A DNA stretch of 64,000 nucleotides from Motacilla alba alba (taxonomy: Eukaryota > Chordata > Aves > Passeriformes > Motacillidae), in assembly GCF_015832195.1 (NCBI RefSeq), contig NC_052018.1, positions 37,391,052 to 37,455,051 on the forward strand, read 5' to 3'. The notes beneath the pieces were generated by a model. It was not told the origin of the DNA and ran no database searches. It saw only the letters and a list, made by a program, of their open reading frames with translations. This document shows positions 13,200 to 24,020 of this stretch, one piece after another. The position numbers and the translations under genes are program-made. The stretch's first letter is position 1, and every line of letters begins with the position of its first letter.

Positions 13200-14060
13200 A
13201 TTATTAAAATGAGTACCTTTGAGATAGGAGTATGTGTCATAAAGATGACCAAGCAAACATTGGATTAGGGGGCTTTTATGCTAATTAAATGATGGACACA
13301 CAGTAAAGAGACAAATTGTTAATATATGCTAAACACAGAAAATCTAGAAGACCATCTGATTCATTCTATCAGAGAGAAAACATATCTGCTTAATTAAGGG
13401 CTGTAATATTGTATGCAGGCTTGCAAGCAGTGATAAGGTAGCTAATCTAGCTTTTCCTGAGGTGCACTCTGTCTTTTTAGTGCTTAAATTTTAGCCTTAA
13501 GATTCCCCTAATGTTGCTGTTTGTATGGGATTGTTTTTCTGTTGCTGGCACATAACCGATTCCCTGAGAGATAGATGCACCTCCCAACAGCAACCGCTTG
13601 TCAGGAAGACAGTTTTTCATACCTGGCTTTAATGCAGACCTTTATTTTACAGACAGGTTTCTCAGAGGCTTGCAGTGTCTTATTCTTAATGAATAAAAAA
13701 AAACCAGGGTGAGTGGGAAATGCTGTCATGCAGGCATTCCAGATGAGACTGGGACAACATTGCATTTGAATAACCACCCGATGGATCCGTCAAGCTGAGC
13801 TGAGACATGCCTCAGCAGCCTAGACTCAAAATCGAGCCTCGGATTGAGGGCGAGACGCAGGAGTGCCTGCAGCCTATGTGTGCCTTGGCTCCCCTCTCTG
13901 CAGTGCTCCTGCTTGGGAGAGCGCTGGCATTGGCAGAGCACCGTCCTACAGAGGAGCTTAATTGTGCCCTTGCTGTATTGCGCAGAAACATATGGCTCAA
14001 CACCTACAGGAAAGTATCAGGAACGGAATCTTGCAGCAGTAACATAAACATTATTTTGCA
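13200..14060. promoter_or_regulatory. Candidate conserved noncoding element cluster
   Basis: The left half (13200-13510) is AT-rich unique sequence with many TAAT/ATTA cores, for example TATGCTAATTAAATGATGG and CTGCTTAATTAAGGGC, and few CpGs. The right half (13726-14000) changes texture sharply: it is more GC-rich, holds CpGs, and is open in several frames on both strands, the longest 93 codons at 13807-14088 on the plus strand. No splice structure or protein family is recognised. Such a composition switch can mark an enhancer, a lost CpG-rich element or an unrecognised repeat. Function is inferred, not shown. Confidence 0.22.
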
Positions 14061-14214
14061 TGAAGTAAAATCAATATTTGTTGTCTGAGCATCTTCCCAG
14101 GGCTTCAAAGCCAAGTGTTGTTAGATTTCACTAAGTTTTGAAACTTCTTTGTTTCCATTTGCTTCCCAGTCAACAGTTGTTTTTATGGAGAAGCTACAAT
14201 TTTCAGGATTGTGT

Positions 14215-14939
14215 TGGTGGACCGCCCCTGGACATAGGTGCAGACTGGGGAATGCAGTCCCATGAGAGGGACGTGAGGGTCCTGGCAAGTTGAACATGAG
14301 CCAGCAGTGCCCTGGAGCCAGGAGGGCCAAGCACATCCTCGGAGGCATCAGGCGCAGCATGGCCAGCCAGGCAGGCGAGGGGATTGTCCTACTCTGCTCT
14401 GGGGTGGCCTCACCTTGAGTGCTGGGGGCAGTTTTGGGTGCCGCCACACATAAAAGACATTAAGCTATTTGGGAGCTTAATGGACTCCTCCAAAGGAGGG
14501 CCATGAGGATTTTGAAAGGTTGGAGGTGAAGCCATGTGAGGAGCTGCTGAGGTCAACTGGTCTGTTTAGCCCAGAGGAGACTGAGGGGAGACCTCACTGC
14601 TGTTACAACTTTCTTGTGAGGGGAAGAGGAGGGACAGGTGTTGATCTCTTCTTTGTGGTCACCAGTGACAGGACCCAAGGGAATGGCCAGAAATTGTGTC
14701 AGGGGAGGTTTAGGTTGGATATTAGAAAAAGGTTCTTCACCCAGAAGAGTGGTTGGGCACTGGAACAGGCTCATCAGGGAAGTGGTCACTGTACCAAGCC
14801 TTACAGAGCTCAAGAAGTGGTTGGATGATGCTCTTTGGCACATGATGTGACTCGTGGGGATGGTGCTGTGCAGGACCATGAGTAGTACTCAATGATCCTT
14901 GTGTGTTCCTTCCAATATATCCTGTGATTCTGTGATACC
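14215..14939 (+). mobile_element. CR1 LINE, 3' fragment, forward orientation
   Basis: A 5'-truncated CR1 copy of about 725 bp. In order it shows GAACATGAGCCAGCAGTG, a GGTGGCCTCACCTTGAGTGC segment, TTTAGCCCAGAGGAGACTGA, GTCACCAGTGACAGGACCC, GGAGGTTTAGGTTGGATATT, GGTTCTTCACCCAGAAGAG, CACTGGAACAGGCT and the 3' end CAATGATCCTTGTGTGTTCC, finishing with CTGTGATTCTGTGATA. About 20 extra bases sit near 14462-14482 where the family normally continues through the GGACATT motif. It corresponds to the end of ORF2 plus the 3' UTR. Open frames over it on both strands are shadows of this element. Confidence 0.95.
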
Positions 14940-15934
14940 AATTTTCCTCCTAATCGTTGCCCATATAAAATGGGCTGATGGATATCTGCCCCATAGAAAT
15001 TCAAGTTCCAAAAAATTCAAAGCAAATCTGGCACCTTCCTTACAAAGCTCTCTCACTTTTTTGTTTTTTTTTCCTTTTTGTTTGAGTACATCTTAGTAGG
15101 ATCAAGCCAGGCTCCCACAAACTTTGCAGTGGTAAACTTGTATTAGTAGTGACTACTGATCTCAGAGATGTGAATAGTGAAATTGGTGCATGTTGCCCCA
15201 GAATTCATTGTTACTTTCACTTTAAATGTCCATGTCTCAAAAAGACAAAGAAGAGGTTCTTCTTGGTGTGGAAGAACTTGCATGAGTAAGTGAACCTCGA
15301 CGTGGGTCCCATGCAAGAGGTCAGAGAGTTGCTCTTGGTGGTGAACTGACCAGCAAAGCAGCCAAACTGATCTGATACTCTGTGCTTGAGCCATACATGT
15401 TTTCCCAAACAGATTAGCACTGATTAGCAATGAATTACTAAGCGTGAAATGAGTTTCTTGGCTTCTAGCCACTGGACACAGAAAGAATGTATCTGCAGGA
15501 GGAGGAAAATGAGTATCCATGGATGAATAAAACACTTGGATGTATTTGTTTTTGCAGGTTATTGCCAGCTCAGAGTAAGAGTGGTCATTACCAGTTAAAT
15601 AAAACACCTCTCTCCTTACAGGAAGCATGTTCCTTTCTAGAAACAGGACCTCTTAAATAATGTCTTTCTGCTTATCTATGGTCTTTGAATATATTTTTTG
15701 CTGAATAGCAGCACAGTATTTGACCACTTCTGTCATGCAGAAGTAATCTGCTCTTTAGAGAGTGATGCTCACTTAAAATGCTGATGTTCATGATGCTGAA
15801 AATGTGGGGTGAGGGAAAACTCAGGTCCCATCTTGAAGAGGCTTGCTTGTTTAAGAGAAGGTAAAAAATGTATTAATCACTTAGCAGCAATTTAGAGCAC
15901 AAGTAAGTAGTCAGAGTACTTTTGTTTCTGGCAG
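14940..15934. other. Noncoding DNA with one long unexplained open frame
   Basis: The only notable item is a 161-codon minus-strand frame at 15143-15628, overlapped by a second open frame in another phase (15217-15420). Its translation has no recognised domain, no signal peptide and irregular composition. I do not treat it as a gene. The segment 15230-15360 is slightly less AT-rich than its flanks and could be an old retrocopy fragment, but no parent is recognised. Confidence 0.4.
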
Positions 15935-15984
15935 GTGAAAAAGAGGGAAATTGGTCCACCTGATTATGAAGAAGAAAATGATTG
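15935..15984 (+). other. Candidate 50-bp coding exon
   Basis: The acceptor reads CTTTTGTTTCTGGCAG with a pyrimidine tract, and the donor is GATTG followed by GTAAGATG. Only one of three frames is open. It encodes VKKREIGPPDYEEEND plus two bases of a further codon, a charged, proline-containing peptide typical of a linker or cytoplasmic tail. The intron would leave two bases of a codon, matched by the single leading base of the candidate exon at 39250. I do not recognise the protein. Short length means chance is a serious alternative. Confidence 0.3.
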
Positions 15985-16293
15985 GTAAGATGATTGGTCT
16001 GTTGGGCTGTAGCCTCTGCTCTGAAACAGAAGGACTCTTGCCTTATTTCACTGGTATCAGGACTAGGGTGTGAGGCTTCTCTTAGCCAGCAGGAACATGC
16101 AAACTCAACATCATCCTTGTGTTAGTAATTCTAAGCAGTCTGATGTTAGGCACAATATCTCCACAGTTAACAGGTGTATTATTACTTTAATTATCTTTAA
16201 CTACTAGGCATGCTGTGATACTAGGCATTGAGAGATTCAAATATACTGTAGGTCTGATAAAAACTGTTTGTCTTGAACAGACTCAAATGATTG
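15985..16293. other. Unique noncoding DNA
   Basis: No repeat or coding frame of note. If 15935-15984 is an exon, this would be the start of the following intron. Confidence 0.5.
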
Positions 16294-16320
16294 TTTTTTT
16301 TTTTTTTTTTTTTTTTTTTT
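16294..16320. repeat. Poly(T) tract of 27 bases
   Basis: An uninterrupted run of T. It could be a slippage-grown homopolymer or the tail of a reverse-oriented retrocopy, but no matching gene-like sequence is recognised on its right side, so the simple homopolymer is preferred. Confidence 0.95.
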
Positions 16321-19300
16321 GCATAGAAGAGCTAATGTTTGTTACTAGTTTGCTACTCATAATCTTGGCTATACAGGCTAATTAATTTGCCAGCAGTCTT
16401 ATGTCTGAAGTCTGAAAAAAAGTAAAAATATATATTATATCCTACATTTGCTTACCAAAAGGAGACTGACATTTTTAAAAGAGGAAAAAAACCAGTATTT
16501 TTAACTGTTGTATGAAACTAGATAAAAAAATGGATAAAAACCTAATTGTGTTTTCCTATGTGATGAACAAACAGAAAGGTGAATATTTATTACTAATTTC
16601 TGTATCTGTCTCCAAAGAGAGTACTTGCATGCTAATGAGGAAAAGGAGGGGAAAATGGTTATTCAAAACTTTACTTTTTAAAAACGAATTTTGCTTGTCC
16701 TGTTGTTGGAAGCATACATTATAACAGAAATCTCACTGAATAACCCAGATTTCAAACCAAAATTTTCTAGTTAACTAATGAATATAATCTAGTCCACATT
16801 CACTCATCTCTGTTTCTTCTCTTTATATATTCATTTTCCATGGCTGCCTCCTTTTCCACTTCCCAAATATTTTCCTTTCTTGGGGTTTTTTTTTTTCCCC
16901 TTTGGTTTGAAGCTGCTCAGAAGTGTGTGTCAGTAGTATTAATTCACATCTTAAAATTCCAGCCTCCTGATGTCTAGTTTTAAAAAGCAATGGACTAATG
17001 AGAAAAAGTTGCATGGATTCAGCTTTTTATTTATTCCTAGGCTCACTGTGAATCCTAAGCCATGTGATGCACCTGTGTATGCTGGCTTTACTGTAAGATT
17101 CTCAGACACTTACTGTACTGGTATGATGTTTCCAGACAAATACATATCTTGCAGGTGTAGCACTATTTTCTCGGAGGTTTCCTGAAGGGTTATAAAGAGC
17201 ATCCATGTTGGGCAATGCACCAGTGTTCAGATATTTTTGAGGCATTCAGACATCAGTGGTTAGCCCTCACTTGCCTTTAAATGAATACATTCCAAGGAAT
17301 TTTTCATCTCTCTGTTTTCAGCTATATTATAAACACAGACTTGCATGGATCTCTTGGCATAGGAGAGTGTACTTGGAGCAGTGTGTTCATTGAAGATTTT
17401 TTTTCACTCTTCAGCCTTGTGCAGATCTTTAACGACCTGCTATATGCTTCCTCTTTCTCTAATCTTCTGAGAGAGTCAGCAGGCACAAACTGTACTGAGA
17501 AAATTATACTATACCACATTCTGAAACTGTAGGTTTGATTCCAGCCTGTCTGGTGGGACTGCTGCTAAAAGTCAGCATCTAGAGGAGCAGCTCATTTGAA
17601 TTCTGGATGTACACACAAGTTAATACGAATGTGCTCAGAGACTGAAGGCTGATATATCAAAGCCACCGTTCAACACCACCTCAGGAATGTTCCTAATAGT
17701 GCAACCATTTTTTCCTTTCACTTCTGTCAAATTTATCAATGTCTGATGTCACTCTTTCACAAAGAGGCAGCCTATTAATATGTATAAAGTAAAATAAAAG
17801 TTCATCCCTATGCATTAACATTTATTCATGGCAATTATGCCTGAGCTTATTAAATTCATATGTCCCCCTCTTTTGCTTTCTTTCCATTCCAACCCTACAG
17901 AATGTAGTACCAGATTTATCTATTTTTATTAAGCTCTATGTGTGTGTACCCCTGTATCTGTATTTTTATGTGCATTATCTATACATCTCTCTATACATAT
18001 ACTTCAGCACTGAGGACTGAATAAATTTACCCACTTTTGTATCTTACTGCTAGAGCATTTCCCAAGAAAACTAATGACTGCTTACCTGGAGCTAGACTGA
18101 GTTATTAGGCAGGCACATAACCGTATTGCCCCAGGAAGTATACATGAAAGGAATTGGACCTGAGAGCAGCGTAGTTTGTCCTGCCTCTCCCTTCTCGTTT
18201 GTGAAATGAAAAGGTAATTTGCACTTCTCCTTTTTTCATGTGCCTTTCTCTGGTGCAAGTTAATTTTCCTGTGCATTGGGGCAGCATGTAAGAGAAGGAA
18301 CCAAGCAGCTTTCACCTCTTACCCCCTCTCTTGGGGCCACAGTCCCTCTCTCCTGAGCCCAGATCATCCCTGTAGCCTGGCAATGCCCTTGTGCTAGGCT
18401 CTGCCAGAGAAGGGGCAATTTGATCTCTGCATAGAGACAGCCATAAGGTTAAATGCTGCATGCTTCCTTGCATGAAATGTTTGCCTAGATTCTCCCCAAG
18501 AGGATCATCTCCTTGTCCCTGACCTTTGCTGCTTCATGCATGGGATGGGGCTGCATGCCATCAGTGCCAGGTATTTCACTGTCCCTCTGTGGGTTTAGGA
18601 CACAAGGGTGGATGAAGGGAGAGCATACAGGACATCACAGGGTGTGTGTCAGCACACTCCCCACCTGCAGCTGGAGGATGCTGTGCCACAAATTGGGATT
18701 TGCCCCAGTTTTGGTGGAAACCAAGTTTACACCACTGAATGAGGAACTTTGGTGAGGAGGCGATGTGTAGGGTGAAATTTTGCTGCAAATTCAGGGAGCA
18801 CCTCAAGGTAGCTTCCCACAAAGGGGTTGTAAATCCAATTCATATTCTTGGATTGATGCAGCCTGCAAGCACCCCCCTTCAGCTGGGCTGGCCACCTTCT
18901 GAGGGACTGGAGCAGGTGAAGTGAGAAGATGGGGGTCAAAAGATAGAGGGGAGATTATACCTTAATGCTATGTAATTTTCCAGACTCTTCCTCTGGCAGG
19001 GATATTTATAACACAATTAAATCCCACTTCATCCCATTCCAGCTCCACACTGGGGCGTGAAACCTGCAAATAAATGAGCCTTTGTAAGGACTTTAATTTC
19101 AGGGATGCAACTGCTTTCCAATCTCTTACAGGCTGAGGTAGAGGAGGAAAGACCAAAGAAGCTAGACTCCTGTTCCAAGGAATAAGTTTATAGCTATTGG
19201 CTCAGCCAGATCAAAAAAGAGCTGCTATTGCAGTAATCACCAAAGGTACCTAGAGGCTATAGCTGGGGTTGGAAGGATGCTACTTTGATGTTTTCCTAAA

Positions 19301-22089
19301 ATAAATACAAACATTTTTTACTCTTTTAAGCTGAGTCAACAAAAGAGCAGCTAACTTTTCTGTTAGCCAAAAGATTCCCAGCACTACTTTGGTCACTTTT
19401 TCTTTTGCCATGGCTTAAATTGCAGGTTAAATATTCATTTTTTCTCTTAGAGATTGACTGGAAACTAGAGGCCAGAGGAGAGAAGGGAAACAGACCCCAT
19501 GGCTTCAAAAAGGACAAGAATTTGGTTCCTGTTGACTTGCTTCAGTCCTCTCCTGGCAGCATCCTCAATACTTGCATTTTTGGTTGCTCAAAGTGCAATA
19601 AACAAGCAGCCCTTCCTGGCAGGTGGCTTCTCAGAGTGGACTGCTATGTCCTAGACATCACCCCATCACCTGGTGACAGCCACACTTGTCTGACACTTTC
19701 ATGCTGGTGACTCCTGTGCTACATTGCCAAGTCATGTTGGCTTTCCTGAATTCTGACTGAGCACCCTGAGATGCTTCAATCCAGCAGCCAGCTGTCGTCA
19801 ATAATAACTGCATTTACAATGATTAAAATTAGCTTGTTTTCATCAAAGTAACACTTGTCTATGTGTTTCTGTTCATGTGACTAACTAACAACACAATTAA
19901 CTTTTATTTTGTCCACATCTGTATATTTACACTGCTGCTGAAGCCCCTGTGAGCTGGATGATTTATAAGCCCTTTGTGCCACTTGCCTGTCCTACTCAGT
20001 AGGAAACTATAACCTAGCCCTTTCCCTAATGGCATTAAAAGGCCCAATTAACCAAAAGAGGGGTCAGTTAATATTCTCCACACGTAAGTGCTGAACATCA
20101 GAATAATATGCTCTCTTGTGGTTGGCATCCCATCATTTTGTGGTTCAGTTAAAAAGGAAATTGGCAGGACAACCACAAGTGTACACCATGGGTTTGCTCC
20201 ACGGATTTGGGGCAGCTGTTATATCTGCTGCAGAGAAATATTTTCTCTGCTGAAAGAGTTTTTGAAAATAAATAGACATGTTAGTAGAGAGTAAAATTTT
20301 CTTTTTGTGGTTTGAGAAACTTTCTTTCTTTTTACTTCAAAGACTTAAGTGGCACAAGGGAATCCCCTAGCAGCCATAGGCCCTGGGAATTAAATTTTCT
20401 CCATCTGTTCCCTATTCCCTGAGCAACATAGCACAAATCCTACTACCATATATCTCTTTAAGCAGCCTCCGGTGGAAAGAGAGAGGCTTGATTAGTGCAT
20501 GTGCATATGATTGCCTGCCCACATTTAGAAAACTGGCCACTAAGAGAAATGTTGGCTTGATATTCATTACCATCCTGAAGCTCTCTGTATACATGACAAG
20601 GTAATATTTCCACTGCAGGAGGCAATGTGGGAAACAAGGGTTGAGATGGTCTTATCTGAAACCAAATCAATTAATTTGCTCTACAGTTCTCAAACAAGTC
20701 CTTCTCTTAATTAAAGGCTGATCAGGCTTCAGCAAGTTTGTGGCTCTTGTGTTTGACCAGTGCTCTGCAGATGACCTGGAATAGTTCACTGGCAGATGCA
20801 GTCTTCCTAGGAATGCCCCTCTGAATACACCATTTAAATGCTGTTAATAAAGTAGTAACTGTGATTTTTCTAACTGAAGTTGCCTTGACATTTTTTCTTC
20901 AGCTGTTCTTTGAATTGGGAATATTTTCTTTCCAGAAAAAGCCATTATAAAGTGAGTTACTTTGCTCTTTCAGCTTTCTGGTGAGTAATTAAAATAGGCT
21001 CTTCATCTATTTATGTGTTTTCTGTCTGAAGCTGCCATGAACTTAGGGCAGGTTAACATCCCACTCTGTTTTGTCTACGTCTAAATGCTAATGTTTCATT
21101 TTGTTTAACAAGCCACTGGTGTTTTTCTGGAGCTGAGACCTTTCTGTAACACTCAGTTTCAAGAGGTCTGGCCTTGCTTATGGCTGAATATGGGTCATTT
21201 TGTATCTGACTGAGACCATTTGGTACAGTGGTGGTTTAATTTCAAGATTTTTGGTACTTGTTTAGAAAAGGCTTTGCAGGATACGGCTGCATCCTCTGTT
21301 CCTTATTCACTCAGCTGCTCTTTCTCATTCACCTTTGAATTCCCTATAATGTGATCCATGTGTGTAGACTATGTTTTATGGATGAAACGGATTGGCAAAT
21401 TAAGCTACCTGGCTATGGAATTCAGTTCCTTGAAGTGCAGTTCTGTGTCTTTCATTCCAGTGCAGAAAGGGGAAATTTATAACAGACATTAATAGATTTG
21501 AGATATTACAGGGCAGATTTTTTTTTTTATAAGGGGTGCCCTAATAATGAAGATTTTAAAAAAGACCATTTTTGCAGAATTAATGATTGTTGTCTGGACA
21601 CAGGTCAGCCTTACATTTCTTTAATAGTTTGGGGTTCTTTTAGGGATATGGCCAAAAAATAAAAAAATGAACTTCATGAACTTTATAAACAACCACTAGA
21701 AAATGAGGATCTGAAGTTGTTTGTACAAAAGTTCTCAAAGGGCTTAATTTGTGAATTTTAAAATTAGTAAATACTATCACTCTAATTTTGATCAAGAATG
21801 GGATTGTCAAATGGTATAAATTGGTTATAAGCAATTTTCATATGCAACTGTCTGTACACCAAAATTAAAAAAAAATACTTCTTATATTTTATTACAACAA
21901 TTTTTATTTTAAAAGCTAATTTAAAATTAAAAGTGTGGTATTCTAAGCAATGCAGCACATGTATGGCTATTTTCAGGTAAATCCTGTGCTACAGAATAAC
22001 CAAAATGCCAGTGACTCTAATTAGACACTACTTTTATCTACGAGCTGTTTAGCAGATATATGGCTGGACAACTTTCTGTCAGAGGGATA
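16321..22089. other. Unique noncoding DNA
   Basis: About 5.8 kb with no recognised interspersed repeat. The part 18300-18940 is less AT-rich and open in several frames on both strands without recognisable motifs. A minus-strand splice-like segment ends at 18089 with the strong donor CTCCAG then GTAAGCAG, but a good matching acceptor is not evident. No RNA gene is seen. Confidence 0.55.
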
Positions 22090-22472
22090 TTCAGAGTGGA
22101 GAAGGTGGAGACCTTATTGCAGTTTCCAGCTTCTTCAGGAGGGGAAGCACAGGGACAGGCACTCATGTCTCCTCTGGTTACCAATGGCAGGAATGTCCTG
22201 AAGTTGCGTCAGGGAGGTTTAGGCTGGGTATTAGGAAAAGGCTCTTCACCCAGAGGGAAGCTGGACACTGGAACAGGGTCCCAAGGGACATGGCCACAGG
22301 CCCAAGCCTGACAGAGTTCAAGAAGCATTTAAACAATGCTCTGAGACATGTAATGTGTTTATTGGGGTGTCTTGTGCAGAGCCAGGAGTTGGACTTTAAT
22401 TATCTTTGTGTGTTCCTTCCAGCTTTGTGTGTTCCTTCCAGCTCAGCGTAGTCCATATTTTATGATTCTGTT
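22090..22472 (+). mobile_element. CR1 LINE, 3' fragment, forward orientation
   Basis: A truncated CR1 copy of about 380 bp. Anchors are AGACCTTATTGCAGTTTCC, AGGAGGGGAAGCACAGGG, GGAGGTTTAGGCTGGGTATT, GGCTCTTCACCCAGAGG, GACACTGGAACAGGGTCCC and GAGCCAGGAGTTGGACTTTA, ending in TTTTATGATTCTGTTC. Its 3' end matches the subtype of the copy at 14215. An exact 19-bp tandem duplication lies near the tail at 22404-22441. No coding capacity remains. Confidence 0.94.
22404..22441. repeat. Exact 19-bp tandem duplication in CR1 tail
   Basis: The unit CTTTGTGTGTTCCTTCCAG occurs at 22404-22422 and again at 22423-22441 with no mismatch. CR1 normally has a single copy of this segment before the terminal repeat, so the duplication arose after insertion. 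Confidence 0.95.
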
Positions 22473-23826
22473 CAATTTTTCTGTTTTTTTTTTGATCTGT
22501 TGCTTCTCTTAATGACAATCTAGCAACCTTTTCCTGAGTGAAAACCATCACCTTGCTCATCATAATTAGTTGCAGAACTGTAGTGTCTTTGGTCTCTAAG
22601 AGCTGAAAGCAGCCTGCTGTGCTAAACACTATACAAACACTGCACGGGGGCAAATGTAGTTCTAGAAGGAGCATCCTCACTCGATCCAAGCCAGTTAAGA
22701 TCTGGACACTGGCAACAATAAAATGGCTAAAACATCATCAGAGTCTCTCTTGTTTTCTGATAAAATGAACATCAGTGTCACAAAGATTCATTGTGACTCA
22801 GTTGTCTGGTTCTACAGTGCCTGAGGGGCAACATTGGACCTCATCCAGGTCATTGGTGGCAGCTCTACTGGTCTTGAAATCATCAGTAAAAATATGTTCA
22901 TTCCTTATGAAACTAGCTGTTTCTTGATTTTCTGGCCTCTTTCCCTCAAAATTTTCAATGAGTTTGTAAAAGAAGATGGCAATAAAAAATACTTGGATGG
23001 ATTGTTCTAGTAATAGCTTGTAATATATTTAATGATTATTTTCATTTACTGAATAGCATTTAAGGTAAAATCGCATTCCAGACATACACAGTTCTGCTCT
23101 TAGTGCTGTTTCTATCTTACAGCAACTTCTTCTTGTAACAAGATCTATTTTATGAGGGTAGCTTCATAAAAGAAGCTACTTTTTCATTTGCAATTTGTTA
23201 AACTATGGCAGTTTCTGCACCTAACTGCTAAGGAATGGGAGCATTTTATTTGGCTACAGTTTTAGATAAATACATTATATATAAAAATAAGCATTTCTCC
23301 TTATAATGTATCAGGAAATAGTTTGCATAATCCCCAACTTCTTGCAGAAATCCAAACATGATTCATTTCCTTTTCACAGGTTTTGAAGGAGTAAGAATAT
23401 AAGAAAGCTGATTCGAAACACACCCTCTGAGGCCAAACTTGACCTCTTCTCAAACAGCTCTGCTAGGCTCAAAGAGGCTGATCCACAGGGATCGATGTCA
23501 AAGGAAGGTGCTCAGGGTCCAGGGTCTAGGATGCTGAATATGGCACTTTTTCAAGGTGAAATAGCAACACAGAAGGAAGATATTTTTAAAGTAAAAATAC
23601 TTGCCTGATTCTCCTGTCGCTGCTCAATGACATGCATTTATGTATACTATTTAAAGCTGCGTTAAATGCAAAAATATGTCTCGTCTGTGACACTCAGCTC
23701 AACAGATATTAAAAGATCCCAGTCTGTGGTAGTCATTTAACTTGCTCTTTAAGACTTTTGCAACTGTTTCACATTTTCTGTGCCTTTTTAGTGTGTGAGA
23801 TGAAAGCTGGATTGTGGTGATAGCTC
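22473..23826. other. Unique noncoding DNA
   Basis: No interspersed repeat or supported coding region is seen. Confidence 0.55.
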
Positions 23827-24020
23827 AGAGAGCTATCCTTTTTTTTCTCTTCCCCTTCTTCCTCCCCCCTCACCTTCCTCTGCCCACTATCCCTTCCCTC
23901 CACTTCTCTTCTCTTCCCACTTTTTAGAGAGCTATCCTTTTTTTTCTCTTCCCCTTCTTCCTCCCCCCTCACCTTCCTCTGCCCACTATCCCTTCCCTCC
24001 ACTTCTCTTCCCACTTTTTA
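23827..24020. repeat. 99-bp tandem duplication of a polypyrimidine tract
   Basis: Copy one (23827-23925) begins AGAGAGCTATCC and is followed directly by copy two (23926-24020), which starts with the same bases. The copies are identical except that copy two lacks five bases of a CTCTT step near the end. Most of each unit is C and T on the plus strand, so the minus strand is almost pure purine. The minus-strand frame across it shows a matching repeated peptide rich in Glu, Lys, Gly and Arg. That is a by-product of the repeat, not evidence of a gene. Confidence 0.96.

Noticed and set aside
14121..14879. Open frames of about 100 codons on both strands
   Set aside because: They lie over the CR1 copy at 14215-14939 and are shadows of its GC-rich sequence.
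15143..15628. 161-codon minus-strand open frame
   Set aside because: No domain, no start context, irregular composition, and an overlapping second frame is also open; chance or unrecognised old repeat is more likely than a gene.
23769..24014. Minus-strand frame encoding a repeated Glu/Lys/Arg peptide
   Set aside because: Produced by the tandemly duplicated polypyrimidine tract; no gene evidence.
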